NCBI GenBank assembly: GCA_947474875.1
Contig: CANJKY010000128.1
Coordinates: forward strand, 1-7,939
DNA: 7,939 nucleotides
DNA from: Gemmataceae bacterium
GTDB lineage: Bacteria; Planctomycetota; Planctomycetia; Gemmatales; Gemmataceae
Direction of reading: 5' to 3'
Shown: in pieces, positions 1 through 5,186 of the stretch
How the letters are laid out: the number at the start of each line of letters is the position of its first letter
Position numbering within the stretch: position 1 is the first letter of the stretch
Program-made: the position numbers and the translations under genes
Notes under the pieces: model-generated
The model's input: the letters and a program-made list of their open reading frames with translations, nothing else
Told to the model about the DNA's origin: nothing
The model's database searches: none

Positions 1-588
1 GCGGAACAGCTTCTCGATCTCTTTCGTGATGCCCAGGGCGGGCAGGTGCAGCATGACGCTCGCCCGCAGCCCGGTGCCGACGTTCGTCGGGCAGGCGGTC
101 AGGTACCCGAACCGCTCGTGGAAGGCGTAGCTCAGCCGCGCCTCCAGCGCGTCGTCCACCTTGTCGATCGTCTCCCACGCCTCGTCCAGGGCCAGCCCGC
201 TCCGCATCACCTGGATGCGGAGGTGGTCCTCCTCGTTCACCATCACGCTCACCGACTCGCGGGGGTCGAACGCCACCCCGCGGGGGCCGTCCAGGGCGTT
301 CGCCAGCTCGCGGCTGATGAGCTGCCGCTCGACCAGGAACAGGCGGTCGAGCGGGGGCAGGCCGGCGACGCTCAGGTAGTCCAGCTTGGGCGAGTGCTCG
401 GCGCGGGCGATGGCCTCCCGCACCCGCCCCTCGATCTCCCCCTTCTGGGCCGGGGTGGCGCGGGTGGTGAACGGCACGTCGGCCAGGTTGCGGGCCAGGC
501 GGATGCGGGTGGACACCACCACGTCCGACTCGGCGCCGGTGCCGCGGAGCCACTCGCCCAGGTTCTGCAGCAGGTTGTCCAGGTTCAT
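1..588 (-). CDS. mcsB: Protein arginine kinase McsB, N-terminal 196 residues (3' end beyond the window)
   Basis: This is the phosphagen-kinase-like enzyme that phosphorylates arginine side chains; in Bacillus this marks proteins for degradation by ClpCP. The frame is open from the ATG at 588 to the left edge (196 codons), so the C-terminal part of a roughly 350-residue family is missing. Visible signatures are STRIRLARN (residues 26-34, nucleotide-binding arginines), NEEDH (118-122, catalytic acidic loop) and CPTNVGTGLRASVMLHLP (166-183), which includes the conserved active-site-region cysteine C166. The start is supported by a purine-rich Shine-Dalgarno at 593-602 and by an ATGA overlap with the stop of the upstream mcsA-like gene, implying translational coupling. 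It is the last visible gene of an mcsA1-mcsA2-mcsB operon. The identity is secure from the motifs; whether the C-terminal phosphoarginine-binding domain is intact cannot be seen. Confidence 0.95.
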   Translation of the reverse strand, partial: MNLDNLLQNLGEWLRGTGAESDVVVSTRIRLARNLADVPFTTRATPAQKGEIEGRVREAIARAEHSPKLDYLSVAGLPPLDRLFLVERQLISRELANALDGPRGVAFDPRESVSVMVNEEDHLRIQVMRSGLALDEAWETIDKVDDALEARLSYAFHERFGYLTACPTNVGTGLRASVMLHLPALGITKEIEKLFR

Positions 589-1079
589 CCCGCCCCTTCC
601 TTCCGCCGGATCAGGTCGCGGAGGGTGGCCGCGTCCTCGTACCGCTCGGCGGCGACGGCGGCGGCCAGTTGCTCGCGGAGGTCGTCCAGTTCGGCCCGCC
701 GGCGGCGGGTGCGGGGCACCTTGCCGGCGTGGGCGGTGGCCCGGTGAATGCGTTCCAGCAGCGGCTCCAGGGTGGGGCGGAAGGCGTCGTAGTCGTGCCC
801 GCACCCGAGCCGCCCGTCCGTCCGGAACTGGGCATACTTTAGCCCGCACGTCGGGCATTTCAACGACGCGGTATCGGCCGCCGGGTGCTGGCCCATGATC
901 AGCTGCACCAGCGCCTGCAGGTTGAGCGGCGGCACCGGCCCGGCCCCGCCGGCGTCGCCGGACACCACCCCCTTCTCCCGCGCGCACCGTTCGCACAGGT
1001 GCTGCTGCACCTTCTTCTTCTTCAACAGGCTGGTGTAGTGAATGGTGGCCGGCTGGCCGCAGAAGTGGCACGGGTTCAT
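585..1079 (-). CDS. McsA-like zinc-finger/UVR protein, second paralog
   Basis: This 164-aa protein is related to McsA, the zinc-binding activator of McsB. It has CxxC pairs at C4/C7 and C29/C32 (first zinc finger) and C75/C78 followed by GCGHDYDAF (C93, H95) as the second finger. A HAGK motif at 117-120 matches the HAGK of Bacillus McsA, and a C-terminal UvrB/UvrC-type helix pair spans about 128-162 (YEDAATLRDLIRR). A basic KKKK patch (20-23) and a hydrophobic central linker (about 48-66) distinguish it from the first paralog. Where Bacillus McsA has GC-x-x-C, this protein has Asp at the last Cys position and a nearby His. The frame stays open far upstream into mcsA1, but the ATG at 1079 was chosen because CHFCGQPATIHYT starts there, as in the family, with AGGA 9 nt upstream. 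Its TGA overlaps the mcsB ATG. A role in controlling McsB is inferred from family and position. Confidence 0.88.
   Translation of the reverse strand: MNPCHFCGQPATIHYTSLLKKKKVQQHLCERCAREKGVVSGDAGGAGPVPPLNLQALVQLIMGQHPAADTASLKCPTCGLKYAQFRTDGRLGCGHDYDAFRPTLEPLLERIHRATAHAGKVPRTRRRRAELDDLREQLAAAVAAERYEDAATLRDLIRRKEGAG
593..602 (-). promoter_or_regulatory. Shine-Dalgarno of mcsB
   Basis: AAGGAAGGGG on the minus strand lies a few bases upstream of the mcsB ATG (588), inside the end of mcsA2. It fixes the mcsB start and would allow independent as well as coupled initiation. Confidence 0.6.
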
Positions 1080-1111
1080 GCGGGCACGTCCTGCCGTTGG
1101 CGGTGCGGGGG

Positions 1112-1573
1112 TCAGCCCTGGTCTTCCAGCCGCTTGATCTTGTCCCGCAGCTTGGCCGCGGCCTCGTAATCCTCTTCCGTGATCGCCTTCTGTAGCTGCC
1201 GGCGGGCGGCACTCAGCTCGTGCTGGTCGGCCTTCGCCTTCGGCCCCCGCCGCGGCCCCTTGCCGGCGTGTTTGGCGTCCCCGTGGATGCTCTCCAGCAG
1301 CGGCACCAGCTCCTCGCGGAACGAGTCGTAGTCGTGCGGGCAGCCGAGCCGCCCGGAGTTGCGGAACTCGACGAACTTCAGCCCGCACGCCTCGCACACT
1401 TTGCCGCCCGGGTCGTCCACCTCACCGCCCCCCTTCCCCGCCTTCTTGCCGGCGGACGCATACAGGTATTTCTTCGCGCACTCCTCGCACAGGTGGAACT
1501 CGTCGAACTTGTCGTGCGGGAGCACCTCGGTGATGTGCAAGGTGGCCGGCTTCGAGCACCGCTGACACTTCAT
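1112..1573 (-). CDS. mcsA: McsA-like zinc-finger/UVR protein, first paralog
   Basis: This 153-aa protein has the same domain order as the next gene: zinc finger 1 (C3/C6, C29/C32), zinc finger 2 (C60/C63 then GCPHDYDSF with C78 and H80), a HAGK motif (102-105), a Lys/Arg-rich stretch, and a C-terminal UVR coiled-coil (about 117-150, YEAAAKLRDKIKRLE). The central linker is Lys/Gly-rich (about 40-58), unlike the hydrophobic linker of the second paralog. In Bacillus, McsA binds and stimulates McsB and helps stress-linked proteolysis; the same role is inferred here. It is first in the operon, 32 nt from mcsA2, and begins at an ATG with a weak GGGAG upstream. No ctsR is seen on the upstream side; the next gene upstream is the divergent proC. 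UVR motifs also occur in UvrB, UvrC and ClpC, but the HAGK and paired CxxC layout favours McsA. Confidence 0.88.
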   Translation of the reverse strand: MKCQRCSKPATLHITEVLPHDKFDEFHLCEECAKKYLYASAGKKAGKGGGEVDDPGGKVCEACGLKFVEFRNSGRLGCPHDYDSFREELVPLLESIHGDAKHAGKGPRRGPKAKADQHELSAARRQLQKAITEEDYEAAAKLRDKIKRLEDQG

Positions 1574-1585
1574 ACTCGGCTCCCG

Positions 1586-1627
1586 GCGGGCGGGGGAACA
1601 TGCGGGATTTTACCACCCCCCGCCCGC
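1586..1627. repeat. 11-bp inverted repeat flanking the mcsA -10 box
   Basis: GCGGGCGGGGG (1586-1596) and its exact complement (1617-1627) are separated by 20 bp that contain the candidate -10 element. The symmetry centre falls near the expected transcription start, a usual place for a repressor operator. The arms are low-complexity G/C runs in a GC-rich genome, so chance or simple composition is a real alternative. It does not resemble CIRCE. Confidence 0.3.
1607..1615 (-). promoter_or_regulatory. Candidate extended -10 promoter of the mcsA-mcsA2-mcsB operon
   Basis: TGGTAAAAT on the minus strand fits an extended -10 (TGn followed by a hexamer one mismatch from TATAAT), in an otherwise very GC-rich stretch. 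It lies about 33 nt upstream of the mcsA ATG, leaving a short leader. No good -35 box is seen at 17 bp, as extended -10 promoters can tolerate. Confidence 0.35.
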
Positions 1628-1746
1628 GGGCAAAAGGCCGAGACGTAACAGGCCGACGGCGAACGGCTTGGCGTCAGCCGGCCGGTGGTGGCACCCGTCC
1701 GCACGGTTCGCCGGGAAACCGCCACCCCACCTCTTGACGGGGCCGC

Positions 1747-1752
1747 TATCAT
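1747..1752 (+). promoter_or_regulatory. Possible -10 hexamer of proC
   Basis: TATCAT matches TATAAT at five of six positions and ends 26 nt before the proC ATG. A TTGACG lies at 1734-1739, but the 7-bp spacing is too short for a standard sigma-70 promoter, so only the -10 is offered, with low confidence. Confidence 0.2.
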
Positions 1753-1778
1753 GATTCCTTTCCCACCCGCGTGCCGCC

Positions 1779-2594
1779 ATGACCGCACACGCCCTCGGGT
1801 TCCTCGGTGCCGGACAGATGGCCACCGCCCTGGCCAAGGGGTGGATCGCGGCCGGGCTGCTGGATGCGGCGCACTCCCTGGCGGCCGACCCGTACCCGGC
1901 GGCGCGGGCCAAGTTCACCGCCGACACCGGCATCCGGGCGGTCGGGTCTAACGTCGACGTGGTGCGGGGGTGTGAAACCCTGTTCCTGGCGGTGAAGCCG
2001 CAAATCCTGCCGGCTGTGCTGGCCGAACTCCGCCCGCTACTCACACCGAAGCACCTCGTCGTCTCCATCGCCGCCGGGGTGACGCTGACGCAACTCGCCG
2101 ACGCCCTCGGTCTCTCCACACGACTGATTCGCGTCATGCCGAACACCCCGGCGCTGGTCGGGGCGTGTGCCGCCGGGTTCGCGGCCGGGCCGTCGGCGAC
2201 GAAAGACGACGTGGAACTGGTCGGTGAGTTGCTCAATTCCGTCGGCACCGCCTTCCCCGTGCCGGAACACCAACTCGATGCCGTCACCGGACTGAGCGGC
2301 AGCGGGCCGGCGTTCGTGTATGTGCTGATCGAGGCGCTGGCCGATGGCGGGGTGCGGGTCGGACTGCCGCGGGAGGTGGCCCTGAAGCTGGCGGCGCAAA
2401 CGGTGTTCGGGGCGGCGAAGATGGTGCTCGAAACCGGCACCCACCCGGCGGCGCTGAAGGACGCGGTCGCCAGCCCCGGCGGGACGACCATCGCCGGCCT
2501 GCACGCGCTGGAGCGCGCCGGGTTCCGCGCCGCCGCCATGGACGCGGTGGAAGCCGCCGCTTTCCGCGCCGCCGAACTGGGGAAGAAGGGTTAA
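1779..2594 (+). CDS. proC: Pyrroline-5-carboxylate reductase
   Basis: ProC catalyses the last step of proline synthesis, reducing 1-pyrroline-5-carboxylate to proline with NAD(P)H in the cytoplasm. The 271-aa length is typical. The N-terminal Rossmann fold shows GFLGAGQMA (7-15) and AVKPQ (71-75). RVMPNTP (118-124) follows, and the C-terminal dimerisation/active-site domain carries the signature LSGSGPAFVY (172-181) and DAVASPGGTTIAGLHALE (228-245). The ATG at 1779 puts the first beta strand at the usual distance from the start, and no in-frame upstream start fits better. No clear Shine-Dalgarno is visible. The gene is transcribed divergently from mcsA across a 205-bp gap, and guaA lies 78 bp downstream beyond a palindromic element. 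No other proline gene is in view, so the gene stands apart from its pathway. Confidence 0.96.
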   Translation: MTAHALGFLGAGQMATALAKGWIAAGLLDAAHSLAADPYPAARAKFTADTGIRAVGSNVDVVRGCETLFLAVKPQILPAVLAELRPLLTPKHLVVSIAAGVTLTQLADALGLSTRLIRVMPNTPALVGACAAGFAAGPSATKDDVELVGELLNSVGTAFPVPEHQLDAVTGLSGSGPAFVYVLIEALADGGVRVGLPREVALKLAAQTVFGAAKMVLETGTHPAALKDAVASPGGTTIAGLHALERAGFRAAAMDAVEAAAFRAAELGKKG

Positions 2595-2664
2595 CCACGA
2601 ATCGGACGAATGAAATCAGGGACCGATTTCTTTTCTGATTCGTGAGATTCGTGTTATTCGTGGT
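2594..2664. repeat. Palindromic intergenic element built of ACGAAT units (9-bp period)
   Basis: The proC-guaA gap is almost entirely this element. ACCACGAAT (2594-2602) is complementary to 2656-2664. Inside, ACGAAT recurs at 2597 and 2606, and its complement ATTCGT at 2638, 2647 and 2656, all in exact 9-bp steps. The centre also pairs (AATCAG 2614-2619 with CTGATT 2635-2640). It is markedly AT-richer than the flanking genes. It starts at the last base of the proC stop and ends 8 nt before the guaA ATG. It could be a dispersed repeat or a structured mRNA spacer; it lacks the T-run of an intrinsic terminator. Confidence 0.7.
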
Positions 2665-2672
2665 GACACCTC

Positions 2673-4214
2673 ATGCAAAACGAACTCGTGCTCATCTTCG
2701 ACTTCGGCTCGCAGTTCGCGCAGCTCATCGCCCGGCGGGTGCGGGAGCTGAACGTGTTCTGCCAGATCGTCCGCCACGACCTGTCCGCCGAGCGGGTGAA
2801 GGCGCTAAACCCGAAGGGCATCATCCTGTCCGGCGGGCCGGCCAGCGTGTACGAACCCGGCGCCCCGCACTGCGACCCCGCCATCTTCGACCTGGGCATT
2901 CCGGTGCTGGGCATCTGCTACGGCATGCAGCTGGTGTGTCACGCGATGGGCGGGAAGGTGGGCGGCAGTTCGCACACCCGCGAGTACGGCCGGGCCACGC
3001 TGAAAGTGACGGACGCGAACACCCTGTTCCGCGGCTACCCGGTCGAGTCCACCGTGTGGATGAGCCACGGGGATCAGGTGCAGACGACCGCCGGGTTCGT
3101 CCCGCTGGCCGAGACGGACACCTGCCCGCTGGCGGCGGTGAAGCACACGTCCAAGCCGGTGTTCGGGTTGCAATTTCACCCGGAGGTGAGCCACACCCCG
3201 CACGGCGGGCAGATCCTGGCGAACTTCCTGCGGGACGTGTGCGGCTGCTCCGGCCAGTGGAAGATGACCAGCTTCATCGACCGCACCGTCGCCGACATCA
3301 AGGCGAAGGTGGGGAACAAGCGGGTGATCTGCGGGCTGAGCGGCGGGGTGGATTCGAGCGTGTGCGCCGCCCTGCTGGTGAAGGCCATCGGCCCGCAGGT
3401 GGCGTGCATCTACGTGGACAACGGGCTGATGCGGGAAGGCGAGACGGAGGTGGTGCGGCACACGTTCCGCGACTGGTTCAAGGCCGATCTGCACGCGGTG
3501 GACGCCGGCCAGCGGTTCCTCGGCGAACTGAAGGGTGTGACCGACCCGCAGGAGAAGCGGAAGATCATCGGCCGGGTGTTCATCGACGTGTTCAAGCACG
3601 AGGCGAAGTCCATCCCGGACGCGCACTTCCTGGCTCAGGGCACGCTGTACCCGGACGTGATCGAGAGCGGCGGCAGTGCCGACGGCCCGGCGGCCACCAT
3701 CAAGCTACACCACAACGTCGGCGGGCTGCCGAAGGAACTCGGGTTCGAACTGATCGAGCCGCTCCGCGACCTGTTCAAGGACGAGGTGCGGCGGCTCGGG
3801 CTGGAACTCGGGCTGCCGGAAGAAGTCGTGTGGCGGCACCCGTTCCCCGGTCCTGGCTTGGCCGTGCGGTGCCTGGGCGAGGTGACGCCCGAGAAGCTGG
3901 CGGTGCTGCGGAAGTGCGACACCATCTTCCTGGAAGAGTTGCACCGCACGGGGTGGTATCGCAAGACGAGTCAGGCGTTCGCCGTGCTGCTGCCGGTACA
4001 GTCGGTAGGAGTGATGGGCGACGGCCGCACCTACGAGAACACGGTGGCCCTGCGGTGCGTGCAGACGGACGACTTCATGACCGCCGACTGGAGCCACCTG
4101 CCGCACGACCTGCTGGCGCGGGTGTCCACCGCCATCATCAACCAGGTGAAGGGGGTGAACCGGGTGGTGTACGACGTGAGCAGCAAGCCGCCGGCGACGA
4201 TCGAGTGGGAGTGA
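2673..4214 (+). CDS. guaA: GMP synthase (glutamine-hydrolysing)
   Basis: GuaA converts XMP to GMP using ATP and ammonia taken from glutamine, the last step of guanine nucleotide synthesis. The 513-aa protein is complete. Its N-terminal class I glutamine amidotransferase domain (about 5-190) holds the nucleophile in GICYGMQL (C82) and the rest of the triad in FHPEVSHT (H169, E171). The ATP pyrophosphatase domain has the P-loop GLSGGVDSSV (221-230). The C-terminal dimerisation domain includes HPFPGPGLAVRCLGE (389-403) and ends with the family's PATIEWE. The ATG is the only sensible start; the N-terminal strand VLIFDFGSQ begins right after it. No convincing Shine-Dalgarno is seen, and the upstream palindrome ends within 10 nt. 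Palindromic elements sit on both sides. Transcription may continue from proC; no clear promoter is visible in the gap. Confidence 0.98.
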   Translation: MQNELVLIFDFGSQFAQLIARRVRELNVFCQIVRHDLSAERVKALNPKGIILSGGPASVYEPGAPHCDPAIFDLGIPVLGICYGMQLVCHAMGGKVGGSSHTREYGRATLKVTDANTLFRGYPVESTVWMSHGDQVQTTAGFVPLAETDTCPLAAVKHTSKPVFGLQFHPEVSHTPHGGQILANFLRDVCGCSGQWKMTSFIDRTVADIKAKVGNKRVICGLSGGVDSSVCAALLVKAIGPQVACIYVDNGLMREGETEVVRHTFRDWFKADLHAVDAGQRFLGELKGVTDPQEKRKIIGRVFIDVFKHEAKSIPDAHFLAQGTLYPDVIESGGSADGPAATIKLHHNVGGLPKELGFELIEPLRDLFKDEVRRLGLELGLPEEVVWRHPFPGPGLAVRCLGEVTPEKLAVLRKCDTIFLEELHRTGWYRKTSQAFAVLLPVQSVGVMGDGRTYENTVALRCVQTDDFMTADWSHLPHDLLARVSTAIINQVKGVNRVVYDVSSKPPATIEWE

Positions 4215-4221
4215 AAAAACC

Positions 4222-4316
4222 GCACGCGGATTTCAGCGCGGATCGGCGCAGATCGGAAATCAGATCTTGGATTTGATCCGTGTTTATCCGCGCCGGAGTC
4301 CGCGTCATCCGCGTGC
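4222..4316. repeat. Palindromic intergenic element built of GCGGAT units
   Basis: The guaA-to-orf83 gap holds a second inverted element. GCACGCGGAT (4222-4231) is the exact complement of 4307-4316. GCGGAT-type units occur in the left arm at 4226, 4238 and 4248 (the last as GCAGAT). The complementary ATCCGC-type units occur in the right arm at 4276, 4286, 4298 and 4307, some with single changes. Spacing is 9-12 bp, near one helical turn. The design (short units repeated in inverted arms) matches the element before guaA although the unit sequence differs. There is no terminator-type T-run. Confidence 0.65.
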
Positions 4317-4332
4317 CGATTGATTGCTTCCC

Positions 4333-4584
4333 ATGCTCCGCATCGACATCTGTGCCGCCGAGGACCACGAAACGCAGGTCCGACTGCAAGCCGTGCTGCG
4401 GGAACTCGGCGTCGTGGCCGACGACACCTGGCACGACGAGCCCGGGTTCGGCACCGGCCTCACCCGCTACCGCCTCGGCTCGCAGGAACTGACGGTGTTC
4501 AAAGATGCGTGGGTGCTGGACCTCGCCGGCCCGGACGAACTGGTGAACCGGGTGCTGGCGGCGCTCACTGGTTCATCTTTGTGA
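4333..4584 (+). CDS. Small protein of unknown function (83 aa)
   Basis: I do not recognise this 83-aa protein. Its base composition and codon use match those of its neighbours. The pattern suggests a small alpha/beta fold: strand MLRIDICA, helix DHETQVRLQAVLRELG (about 11-26), strands around TRYRLGSQELTVF (47-59) and WVLDLA (63-68), and helix PDELVNRVLAAL (about 70-81). There is no signal peptide, membrane segment or Cys/His metal motif. The ATG at 4333 was chosen; an in-frame TTG at 4324 would add three residues but falls in the tail of the repeat region. No Shine-Dalgarno is seen. The stop codon overlaps the first bases of the next palindromic element, so the extreme C-terminus may have been set by its insertion. 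Confidence 0.6.
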   Translation: MLRIDICAAEDHETQVRLQAVLRELGVVADDTWHDEPGFGTGLTRYRLGSQELTVFKDAWVLDLAGPDELVNRVLAALTGSSL

Positions 4585-4638
4585 GCGGCCGGGTTTATCC
4601 CGGCCGTCGGAAAACGGCCGGGATAAACCCGGCCGCTC
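4583..4638. repeat. Perfect 25-bp inverted repeat made of two REP-like hairpins
   Basis: Arms 4583-4607 and 4614-4638 are exact complements around a 6-nt centre (CGGAAA). Each arm is itself a hairpin: CGGCCGGG, 5-nt loop, CCCGGCCG (4586-4606 and 4615-4635). The two hairpins are head to head, as in the BIME arrangement of REP sequences. The element begins inside the stop codon of the 83-aa gene. It lacks a T-run, so it is not a classic intrinsic terminator, although such a stem could still affect transcription or mRNA stability. No associated transposase is in the window. Confidence 0.85.
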
Positions 4639-4682
4639 GCCATAAAACACCCCCACCAACACCCACCCCGGACCCCTCCCCG

Positions 4683-5135
4683 ATGACCAACAACACCCTG
4701 TTCGTCGGCCTCGCGCTCGTCATCCTCGGTCTGTACGGCTACTTCAACGGCGTGTCCGAGAGCAAGAAGCGGGCGGAAGAGGCGACGCTCAAGGCGAAGG
4801 AGGCGGACCCGGCCGCCCCCGAGGTGCCGCCGGAGCCGGTGAGCAAGACGGCGCTCATCCCGGCCGGGGTGGGGGCGGCTCTGCTGCTGTGCGTGGCGGC
4901 GGTCATCTTCAACAACAACCTGCTCAAGCACGCCATGCACGCCGCCGCCGCCATCGGCCTGATCGGGTTCATCGGCGGGTTCATGCCGGTGTTCCGCGGC
5001 GGGTTCGACTGGAACAAGACGGGGGTGAAAGTCGGGCTGGGGATGTCGCTGGCGTGCGGCATCCTGGTCGGGCTGGCGGTGAAGTCGTTCATCGACGCCC
5101 GCAAGGCGCGGGAAGCCGGTCAGCCGGCGGGGTAA
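4683..5135 (+). CDS. Small multi-spanning membrane protein of unknown function (150 aa)
   Basis: This 150-aa protein is not one I recognise. Hydrophobic segments lie at about 5-20, 57-76, 84-104 and 116-135, giving three or four membrane spans. Between the first two is a charged, Lys/Glu- then Pro-rich stretch (24-55, SESKKRAEEATLKAKE onward). A short polar loop, FRGGFDWNKTG (104-114), separates the last two. The C-terminus is basic (DARKAREAG). Both the region after span 1 and the C-terminus are Lys/Arg-rich, which fits the positive-inside rule poorly with three full spans between them, so one segment may be re-entrant. The frame stays open upstream, but the ATG at 4683 was chosen because hydrophobic sequence starts there and the upstream part would be translated repeat. 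The leader is C-rich with no Shine-Dalgarno. A terminator follows 6 nt after the stop. Confidence 0.75.
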   Translation: MTNNTLFVGLALVILGLYGYFNGVSESKKRAEEATLKAKEADPAAPEVPPEPVSKTALIPAGVGAALLLCVAAVIFNNNLLKHAMHAAAAIGLIGFIGGFMPVFRGGFDWNKTGVKVGLGMSLACGILVGLAVKSFIDARKAREAGQPAG

Positions 5136-5141
5136 ACGGGA

Positions 5142-5171
5142 AAAGCCCGCCCACGGCTGTGGGCGGGCTTT
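5142..5171. terminator. Bidirectional intrinsic terminator
   Basis: AAAGCCCGCCCA and its exact complement form a 12-bp stem with a 6-nt loop between two convergent genes. On the minus strand it ends in TTTT, and on the plus strand in TTT. It lies 6 nt after the 150-aa gene and 15 nt after spoVG, so it can end transcripts from both sides. Confidence 0.88.
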
Positions 5172-5186
5172 CGATTGCTCCTCTGC

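Noticed and set aside
46..747. 233-aa plus-strand reading frame over mcsB and mcsA2
   Set aside because: Low-complexity shadow; the opposite strand carries clear McsB motifs.
1080..1397. N-terminal extension of the mcsA2 frame to 1397
   Set aside because: It overlaps mcsA1 and is Arg/Ala-rich; the zinc-finger start at the ATG at 1079 fits the family.
1734..1752. TTGACG plus TATCAT as a complete sigma-70 promoter of proC
   Set aside because: Only 7 bp separate the two boxes instead of about 17.
1610..2539. 309-aa minus-strand reading frame opposite proC
   Set aside because: GC-driven shadow with Ser/Arg/Ala-rich sequence; proC motifs are on the other strand.
2642..4276. 544-aa plus-strand reading frame, longer than guaA
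   Set aside because: It is the shifted frame of guaA, Arg/Gly-rich, while guaA shows all catalytic motifs.
4583..4638. Inverted repeat as an intrinsic terminator
   Set aside because: No T-run on either side; the nested hairpins fit a repeat element better.
4320..4682. Upstream extension of the 150-aa membrane protein through the palindrome
   Set aside because: It would be a shifted-frame reading of the 83-aa gene plus translated repeat; the hydrophobic protein starts at 4683.
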